From NCBI GenBank assembly GCA_009809945.1, contig WTPW01000188.1, positions 192,562 to 256,561 on the forward strand: a stretch of 64,000 bases of DNA, given 5' to 3'. Shown one piece after another: positions 45,743 through 57,310 of the stretch (the stretch's first letter is position 1; every line of letters begins with the position of its first letter). Source of the stretch: Gigaspora margarita (lineage: Eukaryota; Glomeromycota; Glomeromycetes; Diversisporales; Gigasporaceae). The notes under the pieces are model-generated. The model searched no databases. It was not told where the DNA came from and saw nothing but the letters and a program-made list of their open reading frames with translations. Made by a program: the position numbers and the translations under genes.

Positions 45743-47651
45743 TCATGCCGCTTTGCTGCGCCACTCCTGTAATGATAGCTCGAATGAAATCATAAGACAC
45801 CTTGAATATAAAAAACCAGACACGGTTATTTTTAATTCTGGATTATTCGGATCATCACGATATTGATTATAAAAAGGATCATAAATAAAAGTATGAGCTG
45901 ATGTTTTAAATGCACTTCGATCTTTGAAAAGATCATTCAAGATTTTAAAGGCGCAAAAGAGCATGACTCCAACAGAAAATATTCCAATGCAAAACGCAGT
46001 AAGTAAAATAAGTAACCAAAAGTCTTTGTAGTTGTATATTTGATAAGCAGCAAGAAGTGTTAGAGGATAATAAAATAGAATCAGCTAGGTATTGAATAGA
46101 AAAACTGTAGTTATATTCGATCCAATCCTAAAATAATTTGCGTAACATTCCACCTAACATAAAAATAATTATTAGAATTCAGTCATATCAGTTATCTGTT
46201 AGATAATTTTTGGATCATGATTTACCAAGTACCAAGAAGTGAAAATTGTTAGTGACCTTTTTTAGAAAAGGCCACTTATTCCTTAAGAATTTACAACATT
46301 GAGCAAATAACCAAATGAATAACATTGTACCAAATGCAAGTGCTTGTGCGGAGAAAAAAGAAATCATCATTATGAAAATAAATTATAAACAGGAATCTTC
46401 ATGGCCATTCCGAAATTTGAGAAACCGGAAGACATATATAAACCACAGATGTTATTATTCATGTACTCGATACCTGTTGATGTTTACAAATATTTGTCAT
46501 GTGGTATATAGCCATTTGTATATTTTTATCAGATAATTGATATAAAATTAAGGCTGCTTGGTAAACCACTTAATAAACTAAGTTTTGAAGCCAGATTCCA
46601 GTAATTAGATGAAATATTAGATAGAGAAACCAAGGCAGTAGTCATGAAAAATTGTGCAGCATTGAAAATATCAAAGATTGAAGGTGCTTGTGTTATGGTT
46701 GGAATTGATCGAGATGTTGTTGTTCCATTAGCAGGATTATATACAGCAGCTCCATGAATGATATTATGATCATGATGATGAATTGGGCACGGACAACTTG
46801 TGGGGTTATGGTGTAATGGCCTAAGCTACATGTTGTGTCAAGATGAGTCGAGCTCGAATAACTTGTTGGATCAAGATGAGTCGAGCTCGAATTACTTGTT
46901 AGATCAAGATGAATCGAACTTGAATGATTTGTTGGATTAGGCTTTCTATCACGTTGTGGATGCTATCAGAATAGAAGAATGTAATTAATAATTATAATTT
47001 CTGTATAATCTTTGTAAATAATTTAAAAATACATATGAATACATGCCTTAGTAATAGTGTTTGTGCTTTTACCGTTTTCCATCATGTCATGATTAATAAA
47101 AATTTTACTAACACTTTGTATGCCGCCAGTTTGTGTAAACACAAAGCTAATAACTATAAAAGCAACAATAATAGCGAATGAAACATTATATAAACTCAAA
47201 AACTTTCTGAAGAATTCTGCTCAAGAATACCAACAGTGGCACTAACACAGCCTAAAACTTTATTTCCGTTTGGCTGCGAAATTAAAAATTTAGCAAATTT
47301 CATAATTCTCAAATCGTCTGCGAACTCATTCAAATCCTTATTTGAATAAGTGTTATTAAATATAATGTTATGCTGAATATTGAATTGTACTGGTTTTGAA
47401 TTTATGAAGTTGTCAGTCGATATCACAAGAGAAATATTGCACGTTGAGTTGGCATAAAAGCATGATTCAGTTGGTCTATCGACAAACCATGATCTATAAA
47501 GTTCATCATTGTCATTAATTAAAAATAATGGTTGTGCTAAAGACCATAGTTAATAACATTAATATTAATTAAGGATCAAAATGCTATTAATTACCTGTAA
47601 GTTCATTCAAGCCTAAAAATTTCTTGATTTCAAGAAGAAAAAGTCATAGTA
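45743..47651 (-). pseudogene. Broken multi-span membrane protein gene, family unknown
   Basis: From 5' to 3' on the - strand: a short leader exon (47651-47595, ends KKFLGLNELT); an exon from 47536 with a probable extracellular domain (DELYRSWFVDRPTESCFYAN, CNISLVIST, FADDLRIMKFAKFLISQPNG, GCVSATVGIL); a frame change near 47225; a membrane segment (NVSFAIIVAFIVISFVF); intervening foreign sequence; a second membrane segment (ISFFSAQALAFGTMLFIWLF, 46370-46310); an intron 46232-46154; VECYANYFRIGSNITTVFLF; an in-frame TAG at 46085-46087; and two more membrane segments (FYYPLTLLAAYQIYNY, FWLLILLTAFCIGIFSVGV) before a soluble tail ending at 45743. The TAG replaces what would be a tryptophan-like position between hydrophobic stretches. 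I do not know the family. The layout, a cysteine-bearing ectodomain then several helices, suggests a surface receptor or channel-like protein, now dead or mis-assembled. Confidence 0.6.
46554..46940 (+). pseudogene. Coding remnant with acidic 11-residue repeats, inside the membrane-protein region
   Basis: 46554-46757 reads on the + strand as LLGKPLNKLSFEARFQ, a TAA, then LDEILDRETKAVVMKNCAAL, KISKIEGACVMVGIDRDVVV and PLAGLYTAAP. 46830-46940 reads MLCQ followed by three copies of DESSSNNLLDQ-like sequence and a stop; the DNA unit is 33 bp (GATCAAGATGAGTCGAGCTC-type). Codon-like periodicity is good, but the reading is broken and I do not recognise it. It lies on the opposite strand between two halves of the broken membrane gene, so it may have been inserted there. 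Confidence 0.4.
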
Positions 47652-47662
47652 TTGTTCATTAT

Positions 47663-48277
47663 ATGGTTCACGTCACTTATAATCATCAAATAAATTCATA
47701 TAAATTCAAATAGCATCTTGTCTTTTAATTTAAGTGATATTAAAAATATAAACCGTAAAAATAGTAAATTCAATGCTGCTCTTTCAGATTTACAGTTTAT
47801 TTTTTTCTGTAATTTGTTATTTGTGAAGTATCAAAGGTTAAAGTTAATTAATTTCTCAAATTTCGGATTAAATATGAATATTTTTAGGTGGTATGAATTT
47901 TTGACCAATAATAACCCAGTGGCATGAATTTTTGACCAATAATAATCCAGACACGTGACTAAATCTGATATGGTTCACGTCACTTATAGTCATCAAAGAA
48001 ATTCATATAAATTCAAATAGCATCTTGTCTTTTAATTTAAGTGATATTAAAAATATAAACCGTAAAATAGTAAATTCAATGCTGCTCTTTCAGATTTACA
48101 GTTTATTTTTTTCTGTAATTTGTTATTTTGTGAAGTATCAAAGGTTAAAGTTAATTAATTTCTCAAATTTTGGATTAAATAAGAATATTTTTAGGTGGTA
48201 TGAATTTTTGACCAATAATAACCCAGTGGCATGAATTTTTGACCAATAATAATCCAGACACATGACTAAATCTGATA
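47663..48277. repeat. Direct tandem duplication, unit 307 bp
   Basis: Copies start at 47663 and 47970 (ATGGTTCACGTCACTTATA) and are nearly identical through GGTATGAATTTTTGACCAAT, itself present twice in each copy. A 69-codon frame is present in both, but a one-base indel shifts part of it, so it is not a conserved protein. The following 48277-48380 duplicates a 52-bp piece (GAATGATCTACATTTTTTGA). Confidence 0.9.
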
Positions 48278-48380
48278 AAAATTTCAGAATGATCTACATT
48301 TTTTGATGAGTATAGGTGATGTGAACCATAAAAATTTTGGAATGATCTACATTTTTTGATGAGTATAGGTGACATGAACC

Positions 48381-48959
48381 ATATATATATCAAATTTTGA
48401 AATTTCCAATGATCCACCACATTTCTTTAAATCGTATGTAGTGATTCTAATCATTGTATGATTACTTTGACTTGTGTTTGTTAAAAATATATTGTGTCAA
48501 ACGAAGGTAAATATTTTATTCTTATACTGTAGCATTTAAAAAAATAATAGGCCCAAAATGTCCTAAATAACAATTTATTGACAAATTATTTTATTGAGAT
48601 ATTTGGCAATTAAATTTATAAATTGAATTATTGGCAATTTCAAATATTATTTATTGTGAATGGAATATTATTTATAATATATAGAAATTTTGAGAAATTT
48701 AGCATATATGCAGAGATGGGACTAACAATACAAAAATAGGAGATTCTAAAAAAAAAATAATTTATGAAGAAAAAAATTTTTTTAATGATTCGCAGGGTTT
48801 GGTATTTGAAATTTTAATTTTTAAATCCTATCACTACACATATGTGAATAATTTAATTATTAAATTACAAGTGTTTTGGAGTGCCGCTGGGCCCTTTTCA
48901 AAGATACAAAGTGCCTATAATAAACGAAACTCGATTTTTTAAAATTCTGCTATGTCCCA
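48381..48959. other. Non-coding stretch
   Basis: AT-rich, no gene or clear repeat. It leads into the satellite block. Confidence 0.45.
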
Positions 48960-51825
48960 ACTATTATGCTAAATCCATAACAACTATTATGCTATGCCCC
49001 ATACTACTATACATGCTCCATACTAACTATTGTGCTACTAAATATCTTGCTATGTTCTGAACTATCATGCTTTTACTATTATGCTACATTTTTTATTGCA
49101 CAAAACGTTAGTATGTCAAAAAAAATAAGAAAAGAAAAAAAATTTACTATCATATTACTAATGTCTCAACTATCATGCATGCCATACCCTAACTACTGTG
49201 CTACTAACTATCTTGCTACATCCCAAATTATCATGCTTCTACTATCATACTACATTAGTTATTGTGTGAAAGGTTAGTACTGTATTAAAAAAATACTACT
49301 ATGCTACTAACTATCTTTCAACTATCATGCCTCTACTATTTATATTCATTATTGTGCTATATCTGTTCATTCTATAGAAAAAAAATGTTGATATTGTATA
49401 TAAAAAATATTACTGTGTTACTAACGTCCCAAACAATCATGCCTCTACTATCATGCTATGTTTTGTTCTAAAAAAGAAAATATTAGTACTGTAAAAAAAA
49501 ATACTAATGTGCTATTAACTATCTTGTTATATTCTGAAGCACCAAGATCTACTATTATGCTACATTAGTTATCTTATGAAATGTTAGTACTCTATTAAAA
49601 AAATACTATTGTGTTACTAACTATCTTGCTACATCTTGAACTATTACTTCTACTATTATTATACTACATTCTATTCTAAAGAAAAAAAGAAACATTGTAC
49701 TATATATATATATAATATATATATATGTTACTGTACTACTAACATCCTGAATTATTATGTTACTACTATCATGCTATATTCATTATCATGTTATGTTTTA
49801 TTCTAAAGAAAAAAGAAACATTAGTACTGTATTAAAAAAACTACTGTGCTACTAACTATCTTGCTATGTCCTGAACTATCATATTTGTTTATTATGTTAT
49901 GTTATGTTCATTATCGCACTATGTTCTATTCTAAAGAAAAAATAAACATTAGTACTGTATAAAAAAATATTACTGTGCTACTATTAATGATGCCTAATGC
50001 AATTATTTTCATGATGACAAAAGGCTTCAACATAATTGTGTCTGACTAAATCCTTGATAATTGACAAAACCCTTGATGCTTAACGAAACCCTTGACAATT
50101 AACAAAACCCTTGACAATTGATGAAACTTCTGATGCAACCTGATGCAACCCCTGTCTATTGATAAAACTAATGTCCTAGCTCTCCTACAAAAAAATTATT
50201 CACCTGTAATTTTAACTGATCAGATTTGTAATGTAAAAATCGAAACAAACACATTTTTTTACAAAAAACAGATAGCTCTAAATTTTATTAGAAACCATCT
50301 ACTGTGTCCTAATTAAAAATATTCCTCATGAAATTATACTAATATCTATACTGGCCACTATATTTTTCTAACCTAACTCTAATTATAACACAGTTTCCTT
50401 AGCTTTAATTTTACACATATTTTTACTTAGAAGACAAAACACATTTGTTTTGATTATCACATTACACCTGATTCTAAATTTTGATTGGTCAAAATTAGTA
50501 GAGTGAATAATTTTTTGTGGGAACACTATCTAAGATGATGAAGCTCTTGATAAAACCATATGAAACCCTTGTTGATTGAAAAAGCCTTTACATTGAATCT
50601 AAACAGATTATTTTTATTGCTAGCATTCACTAGCAACAGTGTAGCATAGAATCAATGGGTTACAAAATTCAGGGTTGGGATACTTTGGAGTGCATCAGAA
50701 TCATGGTTAGCTGAATCAGAATTAATCAATTTGCCCAAAATCATAAATTATTTTACTAATGAAATCATATCTATTCATTATTAAGTAAAAAATGCCTAGC
50801 TAATAATTTTGCTATAGAACCTGCTAACATTTAGGCTAAATACTAACCTAGATCTGATGCATATGACCCAGAATTTTGGTAACCCTTTTGTAAATTCATG
50901 TAGGATCAATTGTCTGAACACATAATTTTTTGAACCATCAATAATAACACTAATGTTATAAATATTTGTTATTTCATTTGCAGACTAATACCATACCCTC
51001 AAATATCTTTAATTAGTACTGAGGTTTTAATTACTCACTAGGTATTTAATTCACTCACTGAGAGTTTCATACACTCATTGAGAGTCTATAATCCTCGTTG
51101 AGAGTTAAAATCACCCATGCCACAAATTATGCCAAAATAATAAATATATAAAATTATACATAATAATAAAATACTATAATATGCTAATTTGTAGAACATT
51201 TATCAGATATATCTGGGTGATTGTTGCAAATTATCAGACAATGTCAGATCAATATCAAAAAGATAGAAACTAAGTAGATATAATAATGAACAAAAATTAA
51301 CTTTACATGGACTAATTTATTTCTGTTACATGGGTTTTGTTATTTATTATGAGTTCGTCACATCATGGGTTTCGTCATGAATCATGGGTTTCATCATTCG
51401 TCAATTCATCAATTTGAAGTTGGCTGATGAAATGGTTTTGTCATGCGTCAATGATACAGATTGCGTTATGCATCAGGCATCATTAGCTACTATCTATCTT
51501 GCCATATCTGAACTATCATGCTCTTACTATCATATACATTCATTATTGTATACATTCCATTATAAAAAAAAGAAACACTAGTACTATATATATATATATA
51601 TATAAAGCCCTAAACTATTATGCTTCTATTATTTTACTATGTTCATTATTGAGCTATGTTCTATTCTAAAGAAAAAAGAAACATTAGTATTGTATATAAA
51701 AAACATACTACCATGCTATATTTGTTATCACGTGAAAGTTAGTACTGTATTAAAAAAAAAGAAAAAATACTACTGTGCTACTAATATCTTGCTAGTTCTG
51801 AACTATTATACTTCTACTATTATAT
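48960..51825 (+). repeat. Satellite block, units of about 110-160 bp (forward), interrupted
   Basis: The array covers 48960-49984 and 51486-51825, with units of the form GTGCTACTAACTATCTTGCT, ATGTCCTGAACTATCATGC, TTCTACTATYATGCTAC, ATTCATTATTGTGCTATGTT, CTATTCTAAAGAAAAAAGAA, ACATTAGTACTGTATTAAAA. It is the reverse complement of the 22140-23280 array. The transposon at 49985-51485 splits it; the two parts rejoin when that element and one copy of its duplication are removed. Confidence 0.85.
49985..51485. mobile_element. hAT-like non-autonomous element, 1.5 kb, 8-bp duplication GCTACTAT
   Basis: The left terminus TAATGATGCCTAATGCAATT and the right terminus (reverse complement TAATGATGCCTGATGCATAA) begin TAATG, matching YARNG. 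GCTACTAT, a normal part of the satellite unit, flanks both ends (49977-49984 and 51486-51493). Subterminal zones are full of GATGAAAC/CTTGATRAAACCC motifs in opposite orientation at the two ends. Inside is a smaller inverted repeat (50186-50522, arms around CACAAAAAATTATTCAC). No transposase. Confidence 0.9.
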
Positions 51826-51826
51826 A

Positions 51827-52127
51827 GGGCCTTTGCAGTAGAAAGGGCTGACACTAGTTTATATATGATTTTGAAAAAAATATATTTGTTTTGTTCAGAC
51901 TGAACTGGGTTAATCAAAAATTTCATGATTTGATTGGCCAGTTGTATCAGGCAATCTTGTGATCCATAAAACTTCAAAGAATTTTTTTTAAATAACTCAA
52001 TTTTTTATTATGCAAATAAATTTCTATTTATAATTAAAAATGGTAGCTGTGTTGAAATTTATCTGGATACAACAAAAACTCAATTTTTATTTTTGGGCAG
52101 TATTGGCCCTTTCTATTGCAAAGGCCC
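51827..52127. mobile_element. MITE, GGGCCTTTGCAGTAGAAAGG ends
   Basis: The left end GGGCCTTTGCAGTAGAAAGG and the right end (reverse complement GGGCCTTTGCAATAGAAAGG) match at all but one of 20 positions. The flanks are AT-only (TATA/ATAT), so the duplication length cannot be set. It borders the satellite block. No ORF. Confidence 0.75.
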
Positions 52128-53559
52128 ATATGTTTATTATCTGTATCTCAGTTAATCAAATTTCAAAAATACAAAGTGCATATAAGAATGAAAACAATTT
52201 TCTAAATCTGAAAAATACAAAGTGTTATAATGAATAAAAGTCAATTTTTTAAAAAAATAATTGAAACAACTTGTTGTTAATTCATAGTAATAGACAAATT
52301 ATGAAACTAATATGACATTATACATTTATATGCAAATGATCAAATGTTGCAATAATTACAGATTTAAAAAGTAACTAATCATCTTATTTTGAAGTATTAC
52401 AGTAGGAAGGCCTTCTTTTACTCCTTACTATAACATTAACATGGCTACAGGGATCCTTTATTGGTTTATAGCAGTGTCCAAGAGGCAGGTATAATTCTTA
52501 GTCTGTAAGAAATTATACTCTTCTCTGAGGGCAGTTTGTGATAGTATTTATATTTAAATAATAGTTTCTTTATTAATATTATATGATAGGGCTACCCTTA
52601 GATTTCTATTCTAAGAAATCCTGCTACAAAAGAGATAATAAATATAAAGAGAAGTGGGTGTCATGGTCTACTTTGATTAAAGAAAATTTTGTACTTTAAA
52701 TACATTTTAGAATAAGTGTTATATAAATTGATTTACAATAATGAACATTACAATCATCATGAGCAACATATATAGACAAATAAATTTTACATATATTGAT
52801 ACATATCAAATACTAATAAAAATTGCTTAGATATGTTAATGCAGACCAAATAATATGGTAATGCTAGCTAGATAATTTTATTTTGGGATTATATTAGAAA
52901 TCCTGTATGAGCTCAAAAAAATTATACACATCACATGCAGAATTATGTGTAGAATCTCATATGGATTACACATGTGCCATCTTTAGACATAGGCATGCCA
53001 CTTTACTTTTGTTTATATGAGCTATTATCTTAATATTAATTAACTAGATTTTAATGATATTTAAAGAATAAATCATGTTTTTTTTTAAATTTTCTTATAA
53101 AATTTATATTTCATCATGCGTTTGTAATTCATCACAAGTTTTGATATTTGTCATTTTTTAAATTGAAGTTGTTTAAAAAAATAGGTTGATCATTTATATA
53201 GGTGAAAATATTTGTTATTTATCAGGCTTAATAACTTTAGTTTCTACAATAAATAAAGTTTGCAATCTTTGATATATTCAGTATTAAATTTAAAATAAAA
53301 TATATTTTAGAAAAATAGTAGTGTACATATTGGCACATCATCTATAATTTTTATCCAAATTGCAGATCATTTGACCAGATTTAAAATTGGTTTGTTCTAG
53401 TTCTAGTTGAATTATATGCAAATTTGATCAGACTATAGTTTTTTAATTTATCAAATGATGCAGAACTTCCAATATAATTTTATAAGTTCATCCCATAATA
53501 ATTAACTAGTATAATCAATAGATAGCACATTCATGGCACTCATCTTATTCAGTAGTTTT
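52128..53559. other. AT-rich stretch, no gene seen
   Basis: Short frames only. 52430-52660 is slightly less AT-rich (GGAAGGCCTTC palindrome at 52403) but shows no coding signal. Confidence 0.45.
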
Positions 53560-54034
53560 TTTAAATTATATTATTAAGTTACTAATAAAAATTCTATTAC
53601 AGAACTTATTATCTATTATAGTAAGCAAAATATAGTTAAATTTGAATAAATTGCTAGAATTATCATGATTTCAGTTATTATTGTAGTAAAGAAATATGAT
53701 ACAGAATTTATTTACTAATAGGTTTACATAGTAGTAAGATTTTATTAGTATCTTAGTATCAGAATTATTATTATTTCTACTAAAATATAGTAAAAATTAT
53801 TATAGAACTTACTTACTATTCACAATTATAGTATGTGATTAAGGTTGAATTGGTATACTATAATTATTGTTATTTCAATTATAATTTACTATAAAGAATT
53901 ATATCCCTTAAACTATAAATTTTAGTGGGCAAATTTGCCCGCTAAAAATAGTTAAAAAAATTTTTACTATTGTAAAAAAATTCTTTATAGAAATTTTTAT
54001 GCAAATCGATCAGAGTAACTCTCAAAGTGTTAGT

Positions 54035-54120
54035 GCACATAAGGTGAACCATAGCTTTTATTGTATCGCATTACTATGTGACCTGATTAAGGTCATGGGT
54101 TTGCATTACACAACATATAA
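54035..54120 (+). mobile_element. Candidate tRNA-derived SINE head
   Basis: ATAGCTTTTATTGTATCGCA resembles a tRNA D-arm/A box (TAGCTCAGTTGGTAGAGC-like). After an anticodon-arm-sized interval comes AGGTCATGGGTTTGCATTAC, close to a variable loop plus B box (GGTTCGAATCC-like). The spacing suits a tRNA, but the acceptor stem is not visible, so this is a pseudo-tRNA or SINE head rather than a working tRNA. The body probably runs downstream to about 54260. Confidence 0.4.
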
Positions 54121-54459
54121 CACTTCGAAACTATGAAATTATGCCATGTGACTCAAATTTTGGGTTACTATGGCCAATTAGTTCCCTACATGCCTAGTCA
54201 AAATGAATTTTAACAGATATGACCTATATATTTTGTAACTAAAATAAAGTTACATTATTAAATATTTATGAAGTCAACTGGAACTAATGTTGGGCATTCT
54301 AATTTGGAAATTTTTGGTTTGCAAAAGAAAAAAAAATAATAATAATAATTACAAAAAATAAATAAATAAAATAAGTGCGCATTTCCTATATATCATTACA
54401 ATTAATTTGCAAAATATCCCGCATTTGCTACATATCATTACAATTATTAATTAATTTGC

Positions 54460-54675
54460 ATGATAAAAGTTTTATTAATTAAAATAACAAGCTCTTTATG
54501 GGTTACATCCTGCCAACCTCTACCAGAAATACTGCCATTCTTTGATAATGCATACAAATTCGTATTGACATCTAACATCATGCTTGTAAAAAAAAAAAAA
54601 AAAAAAATATTCACTGCTTTGGCATCAAAGTGCGGTCGTAACCTAACATTTGCCTTATGCAATGGACTTAAATAA
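54460..54675. other. Segment open on both strands, with an A-run
   Basis: 71-codon frames exist on both strands across the same sequence. The + frame (SSLWVTSCQPLPEILPFFDN) and the - frame (DVNTNLYALSKNGSISGRGW) are both plausible-looking, and both cross an 18-base A-run near 54589-54606. I cannot decide which, if either, was coding. A processed retrocopy fragment is possible. Confidence 0.3.
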
Positions 54676-54773
54676 ACAAGCAGTTCAAAGTCTGAAGGTG
54701 GTGGTAGGAGTTTTTTTGTGCAGTCTCTGCTAATTTACATTTTTTTTACAGGAATTTTTAGTATCTACCTCTG

Positions 54774-55025
54774 TTGCATTCAGGTTATCATCATCAGATT
54801 CCAGGTCATTATTTAAAGAATACTAGTGAAAAATCAAAAATTGGTATGATTTCTTCTTTTTCTTCTTCGTTGGCATATTCCTTTACACTTTCAATAGGAG
54901 ACAAAAATGATGAATTCAAAGATGATGAGCCCAAAGATAACGAACTTGAAGATGCAAAGTCTAAAAACAATATATTGGTTTTACGTTTAGAAAGACATTA
55001 CTGTGAGAATTTTTTTCATGCTTGA
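54774..55025 (+). other. Doubtful small ORF, acidic
   Basis: An 83-codon frame with a serine-rich part (SSFSSSLAYSFTLS) followed by an acidic stretch (NDEFKDDEPKDNELEDAKSK). No family recognised. The local base composition is less AT-biased than its flanks, which suggests real or decayed coding sequence. It may be the end of a spliced gene fragment starting near 54740. Confidence 0.3.
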
Positions 55026-55428
55026 TATCGATTATCAAGTTATTTATGCATGTGTATTCACTATCTTTAGATTAGCATTGCATTATACATACGGAAGATG
55101 CTGTGAAAAGAAATTTATGGACAATCAATCGATGCAGTAAGCCTTATTTGAGCTTAGTAAAGAGGGGGTGAACCTTAGAAAAATCTGGAGTAATTATGTA
55201 AAAATGGAGCAAAAAAAAATTTAGCAGGCAAATTTGCCCACATTACAGTTTAAGAGATAGTAGTTAAACATTTAGTTATTATCAAAATTATTATGATTTT
55301 TGTCTAAAAAATTAAGTTACAGAACTTATTCATTATTACAGTTATTGGAATTATTGTTGATTTCTATTATATTTTAAGTTACTGTAAAAAATTTCTATTA
55401 CAGAACTCAATTGCTATTCTGTTACAAC

Positions 55429-55679
55429 TAAGGTTTCTCAAAGTTGAATCGAATTGAATATTAGACATATTTGAATTTGATCAAATCGAATAAGCTCTTG
55501 ATTTGAATTTGATTTGATCAAATCAAATCAAATTTATTTGTAATTTTTATTAAATATTTTTGAATCGAATTGAATATTTTGTTAATATGAATTTGATTTG
55601 ATTTGAAATTTCTGTATTTGAATTTGATTTGAGATCAAATATTTGATCAAATCAAATCGAATCGAATTGCAGAACCCTA
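55429..55679. mobile_element. hAT-like MITE, TARGGTTYC ends, GAATCGAAT-rich (copy 2)
   Basis: Starts TAAGGTTTCTCAAAGTTGAA and ends (reverse complement) TAGGGTTCTGCAATTCGATT. GTTACAAC flanks both sides exactly (55421-55428 and 55680-55687). The interior is nearly identical to 36795-37060, with several CG-to-TG/CA changes relative to that copy, the pattern expected from cytosine deamination. Confidence 0.92.
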
Positions 55680-56499
55680 GTTACAACAATATATAATTAT
55701 TACTTTTTGCAAAATTCTATGACTCACAATTATTTTTTATATCAAGTCATAAATTATAAATTATTTTTTGGTTACTAATTTTTAGTATATAGTAAATTTT
55801 TAGTAATTTAAATTTATCTATACTTTTTAAAAATTTAGAGTACTTGTTAGATATTGGTAACCAAAAAATAATTTCTGATTTATAGCTTAATATAAAAAAT
55901 AATTGGACTATAAAATTTTGTAAGAAGTAATAAGATCAAGTTAGTTTGTATTAAATTTTTATAACTTTTATTATAAGTTACTATACAAATTCTGTTGAAA
56001 TTTACTTACCAATATAGTATATATAGTGGCAAAAGTTGGGTTGTATAGAGTTATTTAATTTCTATTATAAGACATTACAAAAAATTTTTTAGAACCTACT
56101 TGTTATTCTATCTATGATATGGTAATATTTATTATGCAGTTAAAATTGAATTGGCTTGTATTAGAGTAATTGTATTTTATTACAAGTTACTATAAAAAAT
56201 TATGTTACAAAACTTTCTACTAATCTAGTATAATAAAAAAAATGAGTTAGCTTGTATTTAATTACTACTATTTCTATTATGAGTACTATAAAAACATTTG
56301 TTACAAACTTTTTACATATAATATAAGATCAAAACTGAATTAGTTTGTATTTTTTTTTTATTATATTGCAGTTTTGCAAGTGCTTTATTAGACTCTAAAG
56401 TATATACATATTATATGCTATTTATAACCTAATTATTGCTTGCTAATCTCACTTAGCTGCTATCTGTAAATAGGTGCACAAGTGTGATCTACTTACAAG

Positions 56500-56728
56500 C
56501 AGTGTTTAAAATTTGATGTTCTCAGTGTTCTTAGAGAACATTTAACAATTTTTATGAAAATGATTTATTGGAAAATGTTCTCTATTTGAGAACATTTAAT
56601 AAAATTTTCTAATATTAAAAAATTTTTGATTTTCTAATACTGAGAACATTAAAAAATTTTTGAGAACATTAAAATTTTAAAAAATGTTTTTTTGAGAACA
56701 TAAAATCAAATTTGAATTTTAAACACTG
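56500..56728. mobile_element. hAT-like MITE, CAGTGTTTAAAATT ends, GAGAACAT-rich
   Basis: The left end CAGTGTTTAAAATTTGATGT and the right end (reverse complement CAGTGTTTAAAATTCAAATT) form the inverted repeat. CTTACAAG flanks both sides exactly (56492-56499 and 56729-56736). GAGAACAT/ATGTTCTC occurs about seven times. The same motif dominates the ends of the 28060-29697 element, so the two are probably related. Confidence 0.92.
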
Positions 56729-56859
56729 CTTACAAGTTTGAGAAGAACCAAAACTGGTGCACAACACAGTCAGTTGTCACACCAAAATAATATACTATGA
56801 GTTTATGTAGTATTATATAAATTTAGACTTATAGGCCTCACATTATATTTCATAACTTC

Positions 56860-57118
56860 AGTTACTTTCAAATTGAGGCCTCAGTACAACCTGTTTCACA
56901 ACTACAAATTTTCAATTAATAGCAATCAAACATATAGTGCTACCACTGCAGGTTTTTGTATCTCAAGCTATCTTTTGGAATGCTACCACAACCTAGCCCA
57001 TGTCTCAAGCCACTATCTTTCAATTTGTAATATGCTATTATTTGCTTTTGAAAAAAATTAAACTGGCAATCTTTTGATTTGCAACCTTGAGCATAACTGC
57101 TATGCTATTAGCCCAGAG
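56860..57118 (-). mobile_element. Candidate tRNA-derived SINE, reverse strand
   Basis: Read on the - strand from 57118: GGCTAATAGCATAGCAGTTA, TGCTCAAGGTTGCAAATCAA, AAGATTGCCAGTTTAATTTT. This resembles an A box (TAGCATAGCAGTTA) and, after an anticodon arm, a weak B box (CCAGTTTAATT). The following roughly 200 bp to 56860 is less AT-rich than its surroundings and could be the SINE body. The short frame on the + strand (56873-57061) is not supported as a gene. Weak B box, so moderate doubt. Confidence 0.35.
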
Positions 57119-57310
57119 ATCAATTAGTTTGCATTGAAATAAACATATAGAACTTGTTTGCTATTTTAATAACTATAGTATAATATATAGTTAAGGTTGA
57201 GTTAGTTTGTATTAGAATTATTATAATTTCTATTGTGAGTTGTTATAAAAAATACTACTACAACTTTAATATTCTGGCAATATATAGTGTGTGATTTATT
57301 CACACATCTT

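Larger units (their letters stand above)
53560..57310 (+). repeat. Diffuse satellite, AACTTATTTACTAT.. family (forward)
   Basis: Loose repeats of about 100-120 bp share CTATTATAAGTTACTATAAA, AAATTCTGTTACAGAACTTA, TTTACTATTCTAGTAACTAT and GTTAAGATTGAATTAGTTTG. They are seen at 53560-53920, 55260-55425, 55925-56370 and 57125-57300, separated by inserted elements. The reverse complement of the same unit fills 61590-62640. Confidence 0.7.

Noticed and set aside
47718..48234. Two similar 69-codon frames
   Set aside because: They lie in the two copies of a 307-bp duplication and a one-base indel changes part of the frame, which is not what a conserved protein would show.
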